DNA from: Bathynomus jamesi
Lineage: Eukaryota; Arthropoda; Malacostraca; Isopoda; Cirolanidae
Direction of reading: 5' to 3'
Assembly (NCBI GenBank): GCA_023014485.1
Contig: JAJOZX010001076.1
Span: 496,001 to 560,000, forward strand
Length of the DNA: 64,000 nt
The stretch's first letter is position 1. Every line of letters begins with the position of its first letter. The translations under genes and the position numbers were made by a program. Under the pieces are notes generated by a model. That model had not been told where the DNA came from. It made no database searches and was given only the letters and a program-made list of their open reading frames with translations. This document shows, piece by piece, positions 1-12,395 of this stretch.

Positions 1-2167
1 GTTGGCATTAATTAAAGCATTGTCCATGTAAAAGCGGTTAGCTAGGTAGTCTGCCACTTGGTTTTATTGTTCATTAAAAATGTGTTGGAGAGATTGTTGC
101 AGTAAAAATGGACTGCTTTTGTTGCCAAAGGTAACTCTCTTATATTTATAGCAGATCAGGTTGTCGTCATTTGGAGCCAATTGGGTATCTTTTAACCACA
201 GAATTTTGGTTCTTTTTGTGTAGGAGTGAAGGGCAGTCCTCAGTAGCATCATTTACTGTTATTTCTTCTGGTTTGCTTTTACCCGAGGGATCTACTACAA
301 TCCTAACTTTAGTTGTTTGTACTCCAGGGCGAACTACTGGAAAATGAGGTAAAAAATTTCCTTCTTGTTTTAAGCTTTCTATTAGGGCTACTTCTTCTAT
401 TATTCCTTCCTGGAATTGTTGTTCAAGGATGTCTGAATAAGGTTGCATTAAGTTATCTTTTTTTAATTTTTTGCAAGTGGACTTTAACCTGCTAATAGCA
501 TAGTTAAAGTTTGGTGAAATTTTATCTTTTTGGTCATTCCATGGTACCTTAACAGACAATCTTTCATCTTCTATTTTAACTTCCTTTTCAAAGTTTGCAA
601 TCAGATCTTTTTCTTTGTTTGAAAATGGTTCATCCCCAGAAATACCCAAGTTTTCTAGTTTGCTAAATTGTGCAATCTGGTGTTCAATTTTTTCTAGATC
701 TTCATTAGAAGTTGTACTAGTAAGTAGAGGGTTGGTAATACAGAAGCTGATCTGATCTCTTATTGGTTCTTTTTCAGGGTAGTAATCTGAAGGGAAACCC
801 AATAAAAGTATTCCATAGGGAGATTTATAACAAGAGGCAGTATGAATCTGATGAGTGCTGAGGGCAAAACGTTTGTGGGTTGCAGCCCCAAAAATTAACA
901 TGAAGTCAGCCACTTCATCAGCTTCAAAGTGATCTGCAAGCTGATAATTTAAGGATTTTAAATAAGTTTGAAGTTTCAGTAATCCCTGAACTTCATATTT
1001 AATATTAATATCATCAATTATGATGGCTTCTATTTCTTGGTAGTTTCCAGGGTTTCTAGAATCCTCCAATTTAATTATAGCTACTTCATAATTTGGTTGT
1101 TTCTTGTTGGCTATAAATCCTGTTATGGTTATGGATTCCTCGTAGTGTTTAGTTGGAAGATTTAATTTTTTCACAAGTTCCTTGGTAATGTAGCTGGCTT
1201 GACTACAATTATCCAAAAGTGCTCTGCATTTAATTGATTTTTCTGAGTTTCTTATTCTCATCTGCATGGAAGGAATTAATGCCACTTCTTGCTCAGTGTT
1301 TTTTAAACTTAAACAAGTTAGTAACTTGTTTCCCTTGTTTTGAGTTTTCTTTTTGGATAGCTACTTCAGTACTGGTTTTGGTTTTCTTATCTTCCTCTGG
1401 TTTTCCTTTTTGTTTGGTACAAAGGAAGGATAAATGGTTAGAAAACCTACAAAATGAACAGGGTTGGAAAGAAATGGGGCATTCTTTGGCTTGGTGTTTA
1501 GATGAGGTGCATTTAGTACAATAATTTAATTTAGCAAGTTTTTTCAGTTTATCCCAACTTTCAGGGAAAGAATCACATTTTGAGATTCTGTGCGAGTTTT
1601 TCTTACACAATTTGCAGTGAAGTTCTCTCTGGTCCGTATGTTGAGCTCTTCTTGAGGATTGTCTTTGGGTGGAAACTGCCAGAGTAGCTGTAGTTTGGCC
1701 AGAATACCATGGTTTTCTGGCTGGTTCTGGAGAGACGTTTCTTTTTTGTTTAGGTATTAAGGTGGTTAATTCATTTTGACTTAGATCAAAATTAACATTA
1801 GCTAAGGTTTTGGTAGCTTCAGCAATGGCTTCTTTAAATTTATCAAAGTGGTCATAGAGTTTAAAACCACAAGTTCTTAAAAATTCCTGAGTTTCTTGCC
1901 TTAGTTTATTATAATATACAAGAGTATATCTTCTAATTCTAATTTTTGAGTTTGCATTAAATTTATGGTAGAGTGCATATCTGCTTGAAAGTCATGAAGT
2001 GATTTAAAATCTTTGGTTATTTGGGATTTGGTTAAAAGTGATTTTATTATGGAGAATTTAATTTGGCCTGGTGTTGCATAACAGCCCTCCAACTGCTGCC
2101 ATGCTTCTTCATACGATGTTTTACTTTCTTGCATGCAGTTTATTTGAATGGCAGGGTTTCCACTCAA
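1..2167 (-). pseudogene. BEL/Pao LTR retrotransposon polyprotein, partial and broken
   Basis: The element reads right to left and runs off the window at base 1. In order: a gag segment (2167-1901; the AWQQLEGCYATPGQIKFS region resembles the BEL gag DUF1759 domain); zinc knuckles (1610-1293) with CTKC, CSFC and paired Cys/His; an aspartic-protease-like domain (about 1285-700; the LLDNCSQASYI stretch occupies the usual LLDSGSQ active-site position); then the start of reverse transcriptase (KVRIVVDPSGKSKP near 330-270, and KRVTFGNKSSPFLLQQS near 110). The three open frames differ, so at least two frameshifts are present. The N-terminal half of gag is missing, since only about 180 bp separate it from the primer site. 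Non-functional copy. The family assignment is confident; the exact joins are not. Confidence 0.85.
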
Positions 2168-2349
2168 ATGTTGTTTTAGGTAGGCAAATTAGGTTTAATA
2201 TTATAAATGATATTATCAATGATATTTATAATTAAATTTTCAGATTATGTAAAAAATTTAATTCACTGAATTTAAAACTATTGTATCAGAAATAAAACAA
2301 AAAAGGGTAACTAACTTCTCGACTGCCCACCCGGGGCGCCATATTGAAA
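2168..2349 (-). other. Leader and primer-binding site of the BEL/Pao element
   Basis: On the minus strand a stretch starting TGGCGCCCCGGGTGGGC (about 2346-2330) directly follows the AT-rich LTR end. TGGCGCC is a typical start of a retroelement primer-binding site that pairs with a tRNA 3' end. The AT-rich stretch from there to the gag fragment is the shortened leader. Which tRNA primes was not determined. Confidence 0.6.
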
Positions 2350-3180
2350 AATTTATTGAAAAATTATTTATTTTATTATTTTTTGAAAGAGAGATTATTT
2401 AGGTGTAATATTAAGGTTAAGTTTACTTTAAATAGACAGCAATTATAGAAATAATAATGGCCCATTTAGACACTGTCAACATAGCTACAGACTTTTTCAC
2501 TGTAGGCTGCAGTGGTTTTCAGGTTAAAATTTGGTCAGCAGCCAGATTACTAACTATGGTCAAGCTAAATTCATTAAAATTAATTTAGACTTACCAAAAT
2601 TGAAGTTGCCAGTTGAGCGTTACCCTTTCTGTTTCTAACTAATCCATAAGTTTCATTTAGTTTCCAGATTTGAATTTTATTTGTTAAGTTTTAAGTTACT
2701 ATTGAACACACTGCTAAGTTATTTATTTGTAGGGGCTATTTCCCAGACCTAGGTTTTGCAGGTTAAATTAGGCTAGGGCTGTATTGCCCTTAAGTTTTTG
2801 GTTTTAAAGGTTTAAGGTTTTGAAGGTTTTACTCAAGTTAAGTTAGGGCTATATTGCCTTTAAGTTTTAATAGGGGCTATAACAGCCATTTAATTATTTA
2901 GTTAGGGCAGTTGTAGCCCGGTTCAAGTTTGTTCTAGGTACCTAGTTTTTTCTCTTACCTTAGTTATATTTTAATTAAATTACTTACACCTAGTTCTGAT
3001 AGGCCTCTATTGAGTTAAACAGGGTTTTTGTTTAATTGCAGTGGCTGTTAATGAGGTTTAAAGGTTGTGAGGTTTAAAGGTTGTGAGGTTTAAAGGTTGT
3101 GAGGTTTAAAGGTTGACTTTAAGTTGCCCGGTTAGTTGGGGAACCACGAGAATTTTATTTTACGAAAAAACTAGCCCGCT
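2347..3180 (-). repeat. Probable 5' LTR of the BEL/Pao element
   Basis: Noncoding AT-rich sequence lying immediately upstream (minus strand) of the primer-binding site, where the 5' LTR must be. It contains low-complexity runs of GGTTTAAAGG type. The outer boundary is a guess because the partner LTR lies outside the window. Confidence 0.4.
3053..3115. repeat. Tandem repeat, 16-bp unit x 4
   Basis: The unit GAGGTTTAAAGGTTGT occurs four times head to tail, the last unit slightly changed. It lies inside the putative LTR. Confidence 0.9.
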
Positions 3181-3383
3181 TCATGCAGTCAAAATTTTTC
3201 AAGAATGGACAAAGCTCCGTTTTTCTTTGTCTCAAACTTTTTTCTTTCTTCTTTTTGTTAATTAGGGAAACCCAACTTCACTAGTTGGTTAGAAACGAGG
3301 GTTGTTATTCTTATTCCACATTCATTTTGTTTACATTCTATTTGGAAACATATGCGGTTATTTCTAACCACTTTTTTTAACAA

Positions 3384-3985
3384 ACTGCTGATCCAGCCAC
3401 TGGCGCACGCAGATACCGTAATGGGGTGGCGCCCCGTCTTACTGAAAGTACGCTGGAAATCCCCCGTCCTCGTTCAGCAGGGACGGCATGACTGTGTCTT
3501 GCAGCATGTTTAGATACATTTCGGCATTCAGATTGGTGTCAATGAAAAAAGGGGCCAACAATTGTGTTGCCCCATATCCCGCACCACACCATCACTTTTC
3601 CAGCGCCTTGCGTATTTGAGGGACTCATCCAGTGCGGGTTGTCATCACTCCAATAACGTACGTTTTGACGATTAACCTCTCCATGAACATACAAGTTGGC
3701 TTCATCTGAACACAGGATGCCAGCCGAGAATTCCGTGTCTTCGTCCACTTTTGTTCTTGTCCATTCACAGAATTCCAGCCGCCTGTCCGGGTCGTCTTCG
3801 CTAAGATACTGCAACATTTGCATTTTGTATGGATGCCATCTGTGCTCTTTTATAATGCGGACGATACTCCTTTGGCTGACACCGCATTCTGCAGACATCC
3901 GTCGAGTGCTTTTTTGGGGATATCCAGGAGAGATACACAGTCTCCCTATGCTGCACAGCGCCGGCGTCAGGAATCTATTTTAATT
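3384..3985 (-). pseudogene. IS630/Tc1/mariner transposase fragment, DD41D-like
   Basis: The minus-strand frame 3898-3539 encodes a helix-turn-helix end (CGVSQRSIVRIIKEHRWHPYK) and the first catalytic block (ILCSDEANLYVHGEVNRQN), followed by GAGKVMVWCGIW. A shifted frame continues to about 3384 with a QDGAPPHYG-like second catalytic block. It closely resembles the fuller copy at 15.1-16.3 kb, whose third acidic residue is Asp 42 positions after the second. The C-terminus and the third catalytic residue are missing here, and the N-terminal region is degraded. Inactive relic. Confidence 0.75.
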
Positions 3986-4010
3986 AATTTTATTTCTCGT
4001 TGGGGCGGAG

Positions 4011-6355
4011 AGTTATAACGTTGTTTTTAGTAACCGTGAGATGCGAGAGGCTCTGAGAGGGTGCAGTGACACCTCTCCAGGACAGGACGACATCCCCTAT
4101 GCCATGTTGCGCCACCTTCCTGACAGGACGATGGCTTTTATACTTGACCTTTACAATAGAATTTGGCAGGAAGGGGTCTTTCTGAACAGTTGGTGGTTGG
4201 CAATAGTGATCCCCATCCCTAAGCCGGGTAAGGATCACTCCCTTCCGACCAGCTTCCGCCCCATTGCCCTCACGTCGTGCCTCTGTAAGGTTATGGAGAA
4301 AATGGTAAACGTCCGGCTAATGTACTACCTGGAAAGAAAAGCTCTGTCCCCGACTCAGTCTGGTTTCCGCAGAATACGTTCCACCACTGACGCATTACTG
4401 CGGCTGGAGTCCTCAGTTTGTGAAGCCTTTGCTTCCAAACAACACCTTTTGTGCATCTTTTTTGACATGGAAAAGGCCCACGACACAACCTGGAAATACT
4501 ATATTCTACAGCAACTACACAAATTTTGGCCTGCACGGCCACCTACCCAAGTTTGCGTAGGAGTTCTTCCGCAACCGTAGGTTCCAAGTCAAAGTGGGAA
4601 CCTCACTCTCTGCCGCTGCCATACAGGAGGTGGGTGTCCCTCAGGGCAGCGTATTGAGTGTCACCCTCTTTGCTCGAGCAATAAATGACATTGTATCATC
4701 CTTGCCTGTGGGTGTGTCCAACAACATGTTTGTGGACGACCTGGCTATCTGGTTCGCTGCTTCATGAATGTCGGTGGCAGAGCGGCGAGTGCAGATAGCC
4801 ATTGACTGCATCTCACTGTGGGCGAACAAGCACGGTTTTCGGTTTTCCCAGTCTAAGACCGTTGCTATGCATTTTTGTCGCATTCGTGGTGTACACTCGG
4901 ACCCTGACCTCTCTTTGTATGGCCACAGAATTTCTTGTGTTGAGCAAGCGCGCTTCCTTGGGCTAAGTTTTGACCAAAGGCTTACCTGGGCTCCTCACCT
5001 CCGATCTCTCAAAACTTCCTGCACGAGATCCTTAAATCTCCTAAAGGTCCTGGCGCACACCACCTGGGGTGCTGACAGGGCGACTCTTTTACGGCTACAC
5101 ACTGCCTTAGTTTTATCAAAATTGGAGTACGGGGCTGAGGTATACACCTCGGCTACCCCGGCCCGACTTCGAATTTTAGATGCTGTGCATCATGCTGGCG
5201 TTCGTCTGGCCACGGGTGCTTTTCGCTCCTCTCCCATCTCTAGCCTCCTTGTGGATGCTGGGGAGCTGCCCCTGGACCTCCGACGCCACTCCCTGATAGC
5301 CAGATGTTTTTATCAAGTACAGCGACTGCCTGATTCACCCACTTATTTTAATATTTTTAATGAACGTTTTAATGGTTTTTATGAAGCCCACCCGAAATCT
5401 CCCCGACCCTTTGGTTTTAGGGCAAGATTGGTGGTGGCTGGCCTCCCCCTCCCGCGGGTCCCAGTCCGTCCTGTGGTGCCGCCGAGGCTTGCACCTTGGG
5501 TACTGCCCGAGGTGAGGTTTTGTCGGCATTTTATTGGTACTAAGGAGGACTGAGTTGACCTTATTTTAAGAAATATGTTTTTAGACCATACTTCCCACCA
5601 CATGGACTTGGTGCCTGTTTTTACCGACGGCTCCAAATCTGATGCTGGCATCGGGTTTGGGGTCGTCTTTCCTGAATTTAGCCGTTGGGGCAGTCTCCCT
5701 GCCTCAGCATCTGTTTATACTGCTGAGTTATCAGTCATTCTTTTAGCCCTAAAGAATGTATTTAATTGTGATGGGAGGCATTTTACTATTTTTAGTGACT
5801 CTAGAGGAGCTCTTATGGCTCTTGAGTCTTTTACTAGTCAGTACCCTATTGTTGTAGATATTTTAGAGTGGCTGATTTTAATTGGGCGTCGTGGCCGTGT
5901 GGTCAGTTTCTGCTGGGTCCCTACACACGTTGGTGTGCAGGGCAACGAACAGGCGGACGAGGTGGCGAAGGCGGCCGCGTCTCGCCCTGCACCTGTCCGC
6001 TGTTCCCTCCCATACCGTGATCTGTTCCTGGAGGTGCGTGTATCTGCCCTAGATTCCTTGCAGAGGAGGTGGGATAACACTGCCCCTAATATGATGCGGG
6101 AGATCACAGATCTCGTCGGGCCATGGACTTATCCCAGGATGCCCAGGAGATGGGAGACAGCCCTGACGCGTCTCCGCATTGGCCACTCACGCCTAACACA
6201 CGGGTACATGATGGGTTGGGTAGCTGATATTTTTCTGTTTGTTTTTCTTTTTAGTTTGTGTTTTTATATTTTTATTCTATTTACTTTCGACTATGACGTT
6301 CGGCGTCAAATGACCCAGTTGTCGCGACGCCAGGGTTAATTTTAACAATAAATAA
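4011..6355 (+). pseudogene. Non-LTR retrotransposon (RT plus RNase H), 5'-truncated
   Basis: Starts inside the reverse transcriptase (SPGQDDIPYAMLRHLP, PIPKPGKDHSLPTSFRPIAL), continues through SGFRRIRSTTDALL, VPQGSVLS (about 4640) and the catalytic FVDD (about 4730), then the thumb region. An RNase H domain follows at about 5610-5990 with FTDGSK, TAELS, FSDSRGAL and HVGVQGNEQADEVAK, so the D/E/D/D residues are present. There is a frameshift near 4540-4600 and TGA stops at 4765 and 5551. The 3' end is an AATAAATAAATAA tail at about 6340. RT plus RNase H with a TAA-type tail points to the I/Jockey-related lineage. Dead copy. Confidence 0.85.
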
Positions 6356-6800
6356 ATAATTCATAGGCATAGAAGAGTAAAGAAAACGGACCCAGGGGAC
6401 CGAGAAACTGCCTACCAGTAAGAAAGTGGGGGGCCAAGCATTAAACCACAGAGGTACGCGGGGCGGGGTACCTCGTCCCCAGGGGGCACATCGTCGGTTT
6501 AAAAACTGGGTCCCGTGATACGAAACTTTGCCCCCAACGGCGCAGACCCCAGCCCCCCCCCCAATCCTACCGGCCCGGACACCCAACACGGTGACGCTCT
6601 AAGGACGCCACCTCTGGAAACTGGTATTGGGAGCCAAAGACCTTCGTGGCTCTTAGTCCGGTTCCCCCCAACGGTTTGTCCGGCATGAGTGACCCCTCCG
6701 TGGCTGAGTCCCCGCCGACATAGCCCACTGGGTCAGAACACGCAAGCCCCCACCACCACGACAGTGACCACCCCGGAGGGGGACTTCCCAATCAAACATT
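6356..6800. repeat. GC-rich block of unknown origin abutting the LINE tail
   Basis: About 445 bp, visibly much richer in G and C than its neighbours, with C-runs near 6554-6562. The minus strand carries two overlapping open stretches (6791-6567 and 6589-6281) with no recognised motif; one includes an ATG followed by PDKPLGGTGLRATK. It may be the 5' end of another LINE in opposite orientation. No function assigned. Confidence 0.35.
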
Positions 6801-7085
6801 ATTCTTGTTTAATCATATTACGTAAGGATAATTTAACTTAACCTGCGAATGAACAAGATTAAAAGTATAAAATTTAGTTGTGTTTCATAACAAAGAGTAG
6901 AGATCTTATATTTGTGGTTTAAAGTTAAAATCATCATAAAATTTTATAAGTCAAAAGTGTTTTTTCAACACGATAAACAATGTTAGTTCCTCACTTGAAG
7001 TTAAGCGAAAAAGTACAAACAAAAACATCAATGGGTTCACGCTACCACTTGAAATGTAACAACTGGGTAATTGTGGAATAAGCGG
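6801..7085. other. Unassigned AT-rich spacer
   Basis: No open frame, repeat or terminal inverted repeat was recognised between the GC-rich block and the Tc1 fragment. Confidence 0.4.
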
Positions 7086-7209
7086 TAAATGTCCGCGCTA
7101 CCACACGTGTATGTATATTTCGTCACACCCACCCACGAATGGAGCAAAGAGTCACACTATCATTGTGGGGGTCGCCTGGAAAGGGATATCACCCCGAGAG
7201 AAACCCCGA

Positions 7210-7410
7210 ACCCTTCAACTGTTTACTTGAAAAAAGCTGTCTGCAAGAGAAACCCTTCGAATCTGAATGAATTGCAACAATTTTCCTTCGAAAAATGGGC
7301 TGAAGTTTCTACTGAGAGATGTCGAAATCTTGTAGAAAAATACCCAAAACGGATCATTGAAGTCATTCAAGCAAAATGTGGATCCAAAGTACTAAATAAT
7401 TTTGTAAATA
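7210..7410 (+). pseudogene. Tc1-like transposase C-terminal fragment
   Basis: The translation LKKAVCKRNPSNLNELQQF, then WAEVSTERCRNLVEKYPKR, matches the familiar C-terminal tail of Tc1-type transposases, which ends shortly after 'VI.AKGGS'. The DDE core is absent. The sequence upstream of about 7210 does not resemble a transposase. Confidence 0.7.
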
Positions 7411-7617
7411 AATGCACGAAAACTTTAGTGTTTTACATTATATGTTAGAGTTGAATTTTTTATTTGTTAATTTTTCCAAACGAACGGTAAACTTTTCATA
7501 ACTAATCCTATGCATGGTACAAAAGATAAGGACGAATATAACCGAAATTTTTATCTGTATGAATACTTAGGAGTGTCACTGTATGCTTCCTGCAGCAAAT
7601 TGTAACATTGTAGCGAT

Positions 7618-7631
7618 ATTATTATTATTAT

Positions 7632-7666
<35 letters not shown>

Positions 7667-7669
7667 TTG
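7618..7669. repeat. (ATT)n/(ACT)n microsatellite
   Basis: Compound trinucleotide tract, TTA repeats followed by CTA repeats. The leucine-rich frame through it is an artefact. Confidence 0.95.
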
Positions 7670-7983
7670 TTTTACATTCTACTTACGCTACGTACGCTTT
7701 GGAATGCATTAACTGTCGCACTATCAAATGTATATGTATACGTATGTTGGTATATGTTGCTCTCTGTACACCTATTAGGTGCCTTATATATGTATCGAAA
7801 AACAATAAATTATTATACAAAATTAACCACTGTGAAGAATGTGCATTAAGTGAGGGTTTGAGTTGAATATTCTCTTTCTACTTTCGCTACAAAAGATGGA
7901 AATCGAAATTTTTGAAATGTGTTACTTCACGTGTTGTGGTGGTTTTCTTGCACATTTCCAGACTGATATTTCCTCGGAATAAG

Positions 7984-8068
7984 TTCGCTGGTGCATTATT
8001 GTCATAGCAGCTGACGAAATGAATGTGAACGATTGAGGATTATTTCTGACGCGACCTCACTGCGGTGG
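7984..8068 (+). repeat. RTE-type LINE 3' end, extremely 5'-truncated
   Basis: Matches the last bases before the tail of the RTE element at 30.8-32.8 kb: TGCATTATTGTCATAGCAGC, then GAATGTGAACGATTGAGGAT, then GACCTCACTGCGGTGG. Only the 3' tail was inserted, as expected for target-primed reverse transcription. A third short copy is at 29.06 kb. Confidence 0.7.
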
Positions 8069-8078
8069 GAGTTTTTTT

Positions 8079-8795
8079 TTATGCAGGAAGGAGGGGCCAA
8101 GGGCAAATGCCAGCAAAAGAGCCCCCCCCCATAGAAGAAGAAGAGCCAAAATCAAGGTCGGGGTATTCGAGATGCCTAGAGACACTGCGTTTGAAAGATA
8201 GGTCATAGACAGGAGGAAAGATGGATTCAGGAAGATTGTTCCAGAGTTGAACCGGTTGAGTAGATGAAAGACTGAAAATACCGATTAACCTTTGCATTAG
8301 ATAGTTGGACAGAAAAGGAATGAGAAAGTGTAGAAAGTCTGGTATTGCGTGCTCTCCTTAGAGGAGGAGGCATGTAGTTAGAGGGTTCAGAAGAGTAGTG
8401 TGTTATGATAGCGATAGTAAAGAGAGTGAGGCAACATTGCGGCGAAGAGAGAGAGAGATTTGAAGACAATCAGTAAGAGGCGGGGAATTGATGAGACGAA
8501 AAGCCTTTGATTCCACCCGGTCAAGTACGGCTGTAGGTTGAACTACCCCACACATGAGAAGCATACTCCATATAGGGGGCGAACAAGACCCCCTTTACAG
8601 ATAGCAACTGAGTGAGGGTGAAGAAACCACGGAGGCGATACAGCACCTAACCTTTTAGAAACTGTTTTAGAAAGCGTATGTGACCTTTCCAGGAAAGATC
8701 ACGAGAAAAGGAAACACCAAGAATGTTAAGAGAAGAGGAAGGATTGAGTTGTGTGTCATTGAAGGTAAGGGGATAGTCGTGTGGAAGATTATATA
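8079..8795 (-). pseudogene. Jockey-like LINE, 3' fragment
   Basis: The minus-strand sequence is a second copy of the 3' end of the LINE at 17.8-20.6 kb. Shared features include the noncoding tail read as AGGAAGGAG.GGCCAAGGGC and the C-terminal ORF pieces SSNLSLSSPQCCLTLFTIAI and PPPLRRARNTRLSTLSHSFS. The fragment is 5'-truncated near 8790 in an AT repeat and its frame is broken. The reverse transcriptase is absent. Confidence 0.75.
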
Positions 8796-8799
8796 AATA

Positions 8800-11700
8800 T
8801 ATATATATATCATAGTATAACTTTACTATACAGTGTTCAGAGGCAAAGGGCCCTAATTACAAGACAAAAGTAATGTATATTCTGTCCATGCAATATATAC
8901 ACCACCAAATACTAATATCAATAGCTTTTTAATTCACTTAGATAACGTTATGCAACTTTCATAAATCGAATGCCATAGTTGCGGGTGACCAACATCAATT
9001 TGCAATCTGAAGCAATATCATAAATTTTTAAACTTAATGAATTCCTTCTATCTTAGTCATTACCAAATCCACTCGAGTCTGCAGCTATGGCAATCGAATA
9101 ACAGAATCTACGATTGATAATATATTTGTAAATAGCAATGCCCTCGTACATTGTGGAATTATAACTACTAACATCAGTGATCATTTTCCTACTTACGCTA
9201 TATTGAATAACATTGTTCAGATTGCGGACAAAACTACTATTGATTACAGAATATTCTCAGAGGTTAACAAAAGAAAATTTATTGGGGCTGTAGAAAATAC
9301 TTGACTGTGACGAACCTTTAAATGACCCAGATCCAGTGTTGGGCACTAAAGCGTTAATCCGATAACAGTTAATTAACGAAGTTAACTTTTTTTAACGGAA
9401 GTTAATTTCCATTTATCGTTATCGGACCAGTTAACTTCCGATAACTCGATATTTAGTCTGTTAAAGTCCGTTAACACGTTAACTGCGAGGAGTCATTCAC
9501 GGAAGATCACCGCTCCGCGAATGAATTCAAACCGCCATAACTTCAGTCTGCCAATTCCGTCCTCTGCCGCAGTGGAACGGCTCTTCTCTCTCGGCAAGGA
9601 CATCCTGAGGCCCAAGAGGTCAAGACTGGCAGTTGGGCCTAACTTTGAGAAGTTGGTCTTTCTGAAGGGCAACCAGCACATTGTGTCAGTCTTTAATAAA
9701 TGTGCCTAAAATTTAATTTTACCTTTCACTTCCCGCCATAATAATTCCCTGGTAAATTAAAATTAAGTTAATGGTTAGTGGTTACAAGGGTTTCAAAACA
9801 TGTAATCAGTACATTTTTTATTAAAAATTAAAAAAAAAGTTAAGCAAAAAAGTTGCAAAACTTGATAAAAATAGTTAAATACCTATTTATTGTTGGATTT
9901 TGCATAAATAAACATTTTCTATGGGTTTTAAAGCTTTTTTCCTTGATTTTTTTAAATGCTAGTAAAGAAATAGTTATCGTTAACGGATTATCGTTAACTT
10001 CCGTTAACTTTGTAGTAAAATTATCGGATTATCGTTATCGGAGTTAAAAAATTGGGGTTAACGGATTATCGTTATCGAAGTTAACTTTAGGTTAACGGTG
10101 CCCACCACTGCCCAGCCCAGATCATATGTTTCAGTTCTTCTATGACACCTTATTCCATATTTTTAATATTTGCTTTCCTTTAAGGAGAAAAACAGTTTCG
10201 CCCAAAAGTGTCGCAAATCCATGGATCACTCCAGGAATTATCACTTCAATAAAGAAGAGCTAAATTATTCAAATTGCAATTACAGAGCAAAATTCCTAAA
10301 ATACGATATACTCAATACAGAAACAAATTAACTAAAATAATCAAAATTGCAAAATATAACTATTATAATCAATTTTCCAAACATAAAGGAGACATAAAAA
10401 CACTTGGACAACCATAAACAATCTTCTCGGAAAACAAATTAAGAAAAATTCGATAGAAATATTAAATGTTGATAATAAAGAAATTACTGATGATACTGCT
10501 ATTGCAAACTCTTTAAATGCACATTTTACTTCAATAGCGGATAAGCTTCGCTCACAATTAATAAATAATGATCACTCACCTCTAGAATATATGCCACCCA
10601 GCCCACTAAATTCATTTTCTTTTGTTCCCGCTACCTCTACTGAGTTCCAGAATATTATTGGTAAATTAAAAAATACAAAAAATAACATTCATAACATTCC
10701 TGTACCTATATTGAAACTTGTTAAAGATAACTTTGTAACTTTGGCTAAAATTATCAATCAAAGTATTTCCAAAGGAATATTCCCATCAATGCTAAAAACT
10801 GATTGTATAACACCCCTTTTTAAAGGGGGTGATCCTACACTAATTACAGGCCGGTGTTCATTATCTGTGTTCAGTAAAGTTTTTGAAAAAAATTGTAAAA
10901 AGTAGAATGCAGCGATTTTTAGAATCCTACAATTTATCATCTCCAAATCAATATGGCTTCCGTAATAATAATAAAACGGAAATGGCTATTTTAAATCTTA
11001 TGGAAAATGTAAATATTGCTAAGGAGAACAAAGAAATAATGATATCAATATTTATGGATTTGAGTAAGGCGTTTGATGTAATAGACCATAATATTCTACT
11101 TAATAAATTATATTGTTACGGCTTTAGAGGAGCAATCAGTGATTGGTTTAAGTTATTTGTCCAATAGATATCATTTTGTATCAGTAAATAAGGTTTGCTC
11201 AACTAATGCGCTTGTCAAACATGGTGTGCCACAGGGCTCAGTTCTGGTTCCACTGTTATTTTTATTATATATAAATGACCTTCCACGTTCATCTGATATA
11301 CTGAACTTCATAATGTTTGCAGATGATACAACTCTCTCTTTTTCTTGCAAAGATGTTAATACAGCTAAGAATATATTTCATTCAGAATTCATCAGTGTAA
11401 TGAAATGGTTGACCACCAATAAACTCTTCCTAAATACCAGTAAAACACATTTCATGATTTATACATTTCTTTCATTAGTAAATCTTGATGAACTTGATGT
11501 TAATGAAATCACCATAAAGGAATGTCCCGGTACTGTAACAAAATTTCTTGGTGTAATGCTAGATAAGAATTTGCAATGGGGTGATCATGTAAATTATATC
11601 GCGAAAAAGATTTCAAAGAGCGTTGCTATAATGTTTAAACTAAGAAATGTAATCCCTAAACAAGTTTTATTGACTATCATACTCTTGTTCTTCCTTGTAT

Positions 11701-12395
11701 AACATACTGCACCCTTGTTTGGGGAAACTCCGCTGACAACGCATTAAATGGTATCTTTGTCATCCAAAAACGAGCAATAAGGTTATTATCTGAAGCTGAT
11801 TTCCTTGATCACTCTAGTGCATTATTTAAAGAGCTAAACCTACTAAAGCTCAACGATATAACCAAACTGGCACATTTTATTTTTATTTGAAAGTGTAAGA
11901 ACAAAATCATTAATTTGCGATGGGTAAAGAGATATTTTGTAACTCCTCAAGAAATCCACTCATTTCAGACCAGAAATAGATCAAAGCTTGTTTATACCTC
12001 AATTTAGATTGTCTTCATCTCAAAAACTACCCGTTTTCATTGGATTGAAACTATAGAGTGACTTGCATGCCGATAAAAAAAAAATATTGTGAATGTAAAT
12101 TTGTTTAAAACAAAGTTGAAATCCCGATTAATAATGGCATACTAACAAAAATCTAGGATTAATGTCCACTAATATTATCCATTAGTATTGTAATATTACA
12201 TGTTTTAACTATTAATAATACTTATTTAGTTATTATTAATTAATAACAACTAGCTGCTTATTTTTAATAAGAGCTCAGTAAAGTCTAAAGCTTAAGGGCC
12301 AAATTAAATAAAATAGAGTCGAGCTTCAAAATTATTCATGTCATTGTAAATTGAAAAAAACGTATTTTATTATTATTAAAGGTTATTCTATTTTA
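8800..12395 (+). pseudogene. CR1/Jockey-like LINE, 5'-truncated, copy 1
   Basis: Remnants of the endonuclease domain (PPNTNINSFLIHLDNVMQL near 8895; TESTIDNIFVNSNALVHC and ISDHFPTYAIL near 9100-9200) are followed by a linker and a reverse transcriptase: TDCITPLFKGGDP (about 10800), NQYGFRNNNKTEMAI, FMDLSKAFDVIDHNILL, HGVPQGSVLVPLLFL and the catalytic FADDT (about 11320). The C-terminal tail ends in VNLFKTKLKSRLIMAY. There are several frameshifts and stops. The 3' UTR ends with TTATTCTATTTT-type repeats near 12395. A deleted hAT element (9334-10110) splits the endonuclease. A second copy with the same 3' UTR is at 42.8-45.1 kb. Confidence 0.85.
9334..10110 (+). mobile_element. Deleted hAT element with transposase C-terminus
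   Basis: Terminal inverted repeats CAGTGTTGGGCAC (left) and the reverse complement CAGTGGTGGGCAC (right). The 8-bp target duplication CCCAGATC is at 9326-9333 and 10116-10123; five extra bases (CCCAG) lie between the right end and its duplication. Subterminal sequence is full of GTTAAC/TTATCG motifs. An open frame at 9521-9709 holds only the hAT dimerisation tail: PSSAAVERLFSLGKDILRP, NFEKLVFLKGN. The catalytic region is lost, so the copy is non-autonomous. It is inserted in the copy-1 LINE. Confidence 0.88.

Noticed and set aside
7583..7849. Leucine-rich open frame
   Set aside because: Produced by the (ATT)n/(ACT)n microsatellite; no other support.
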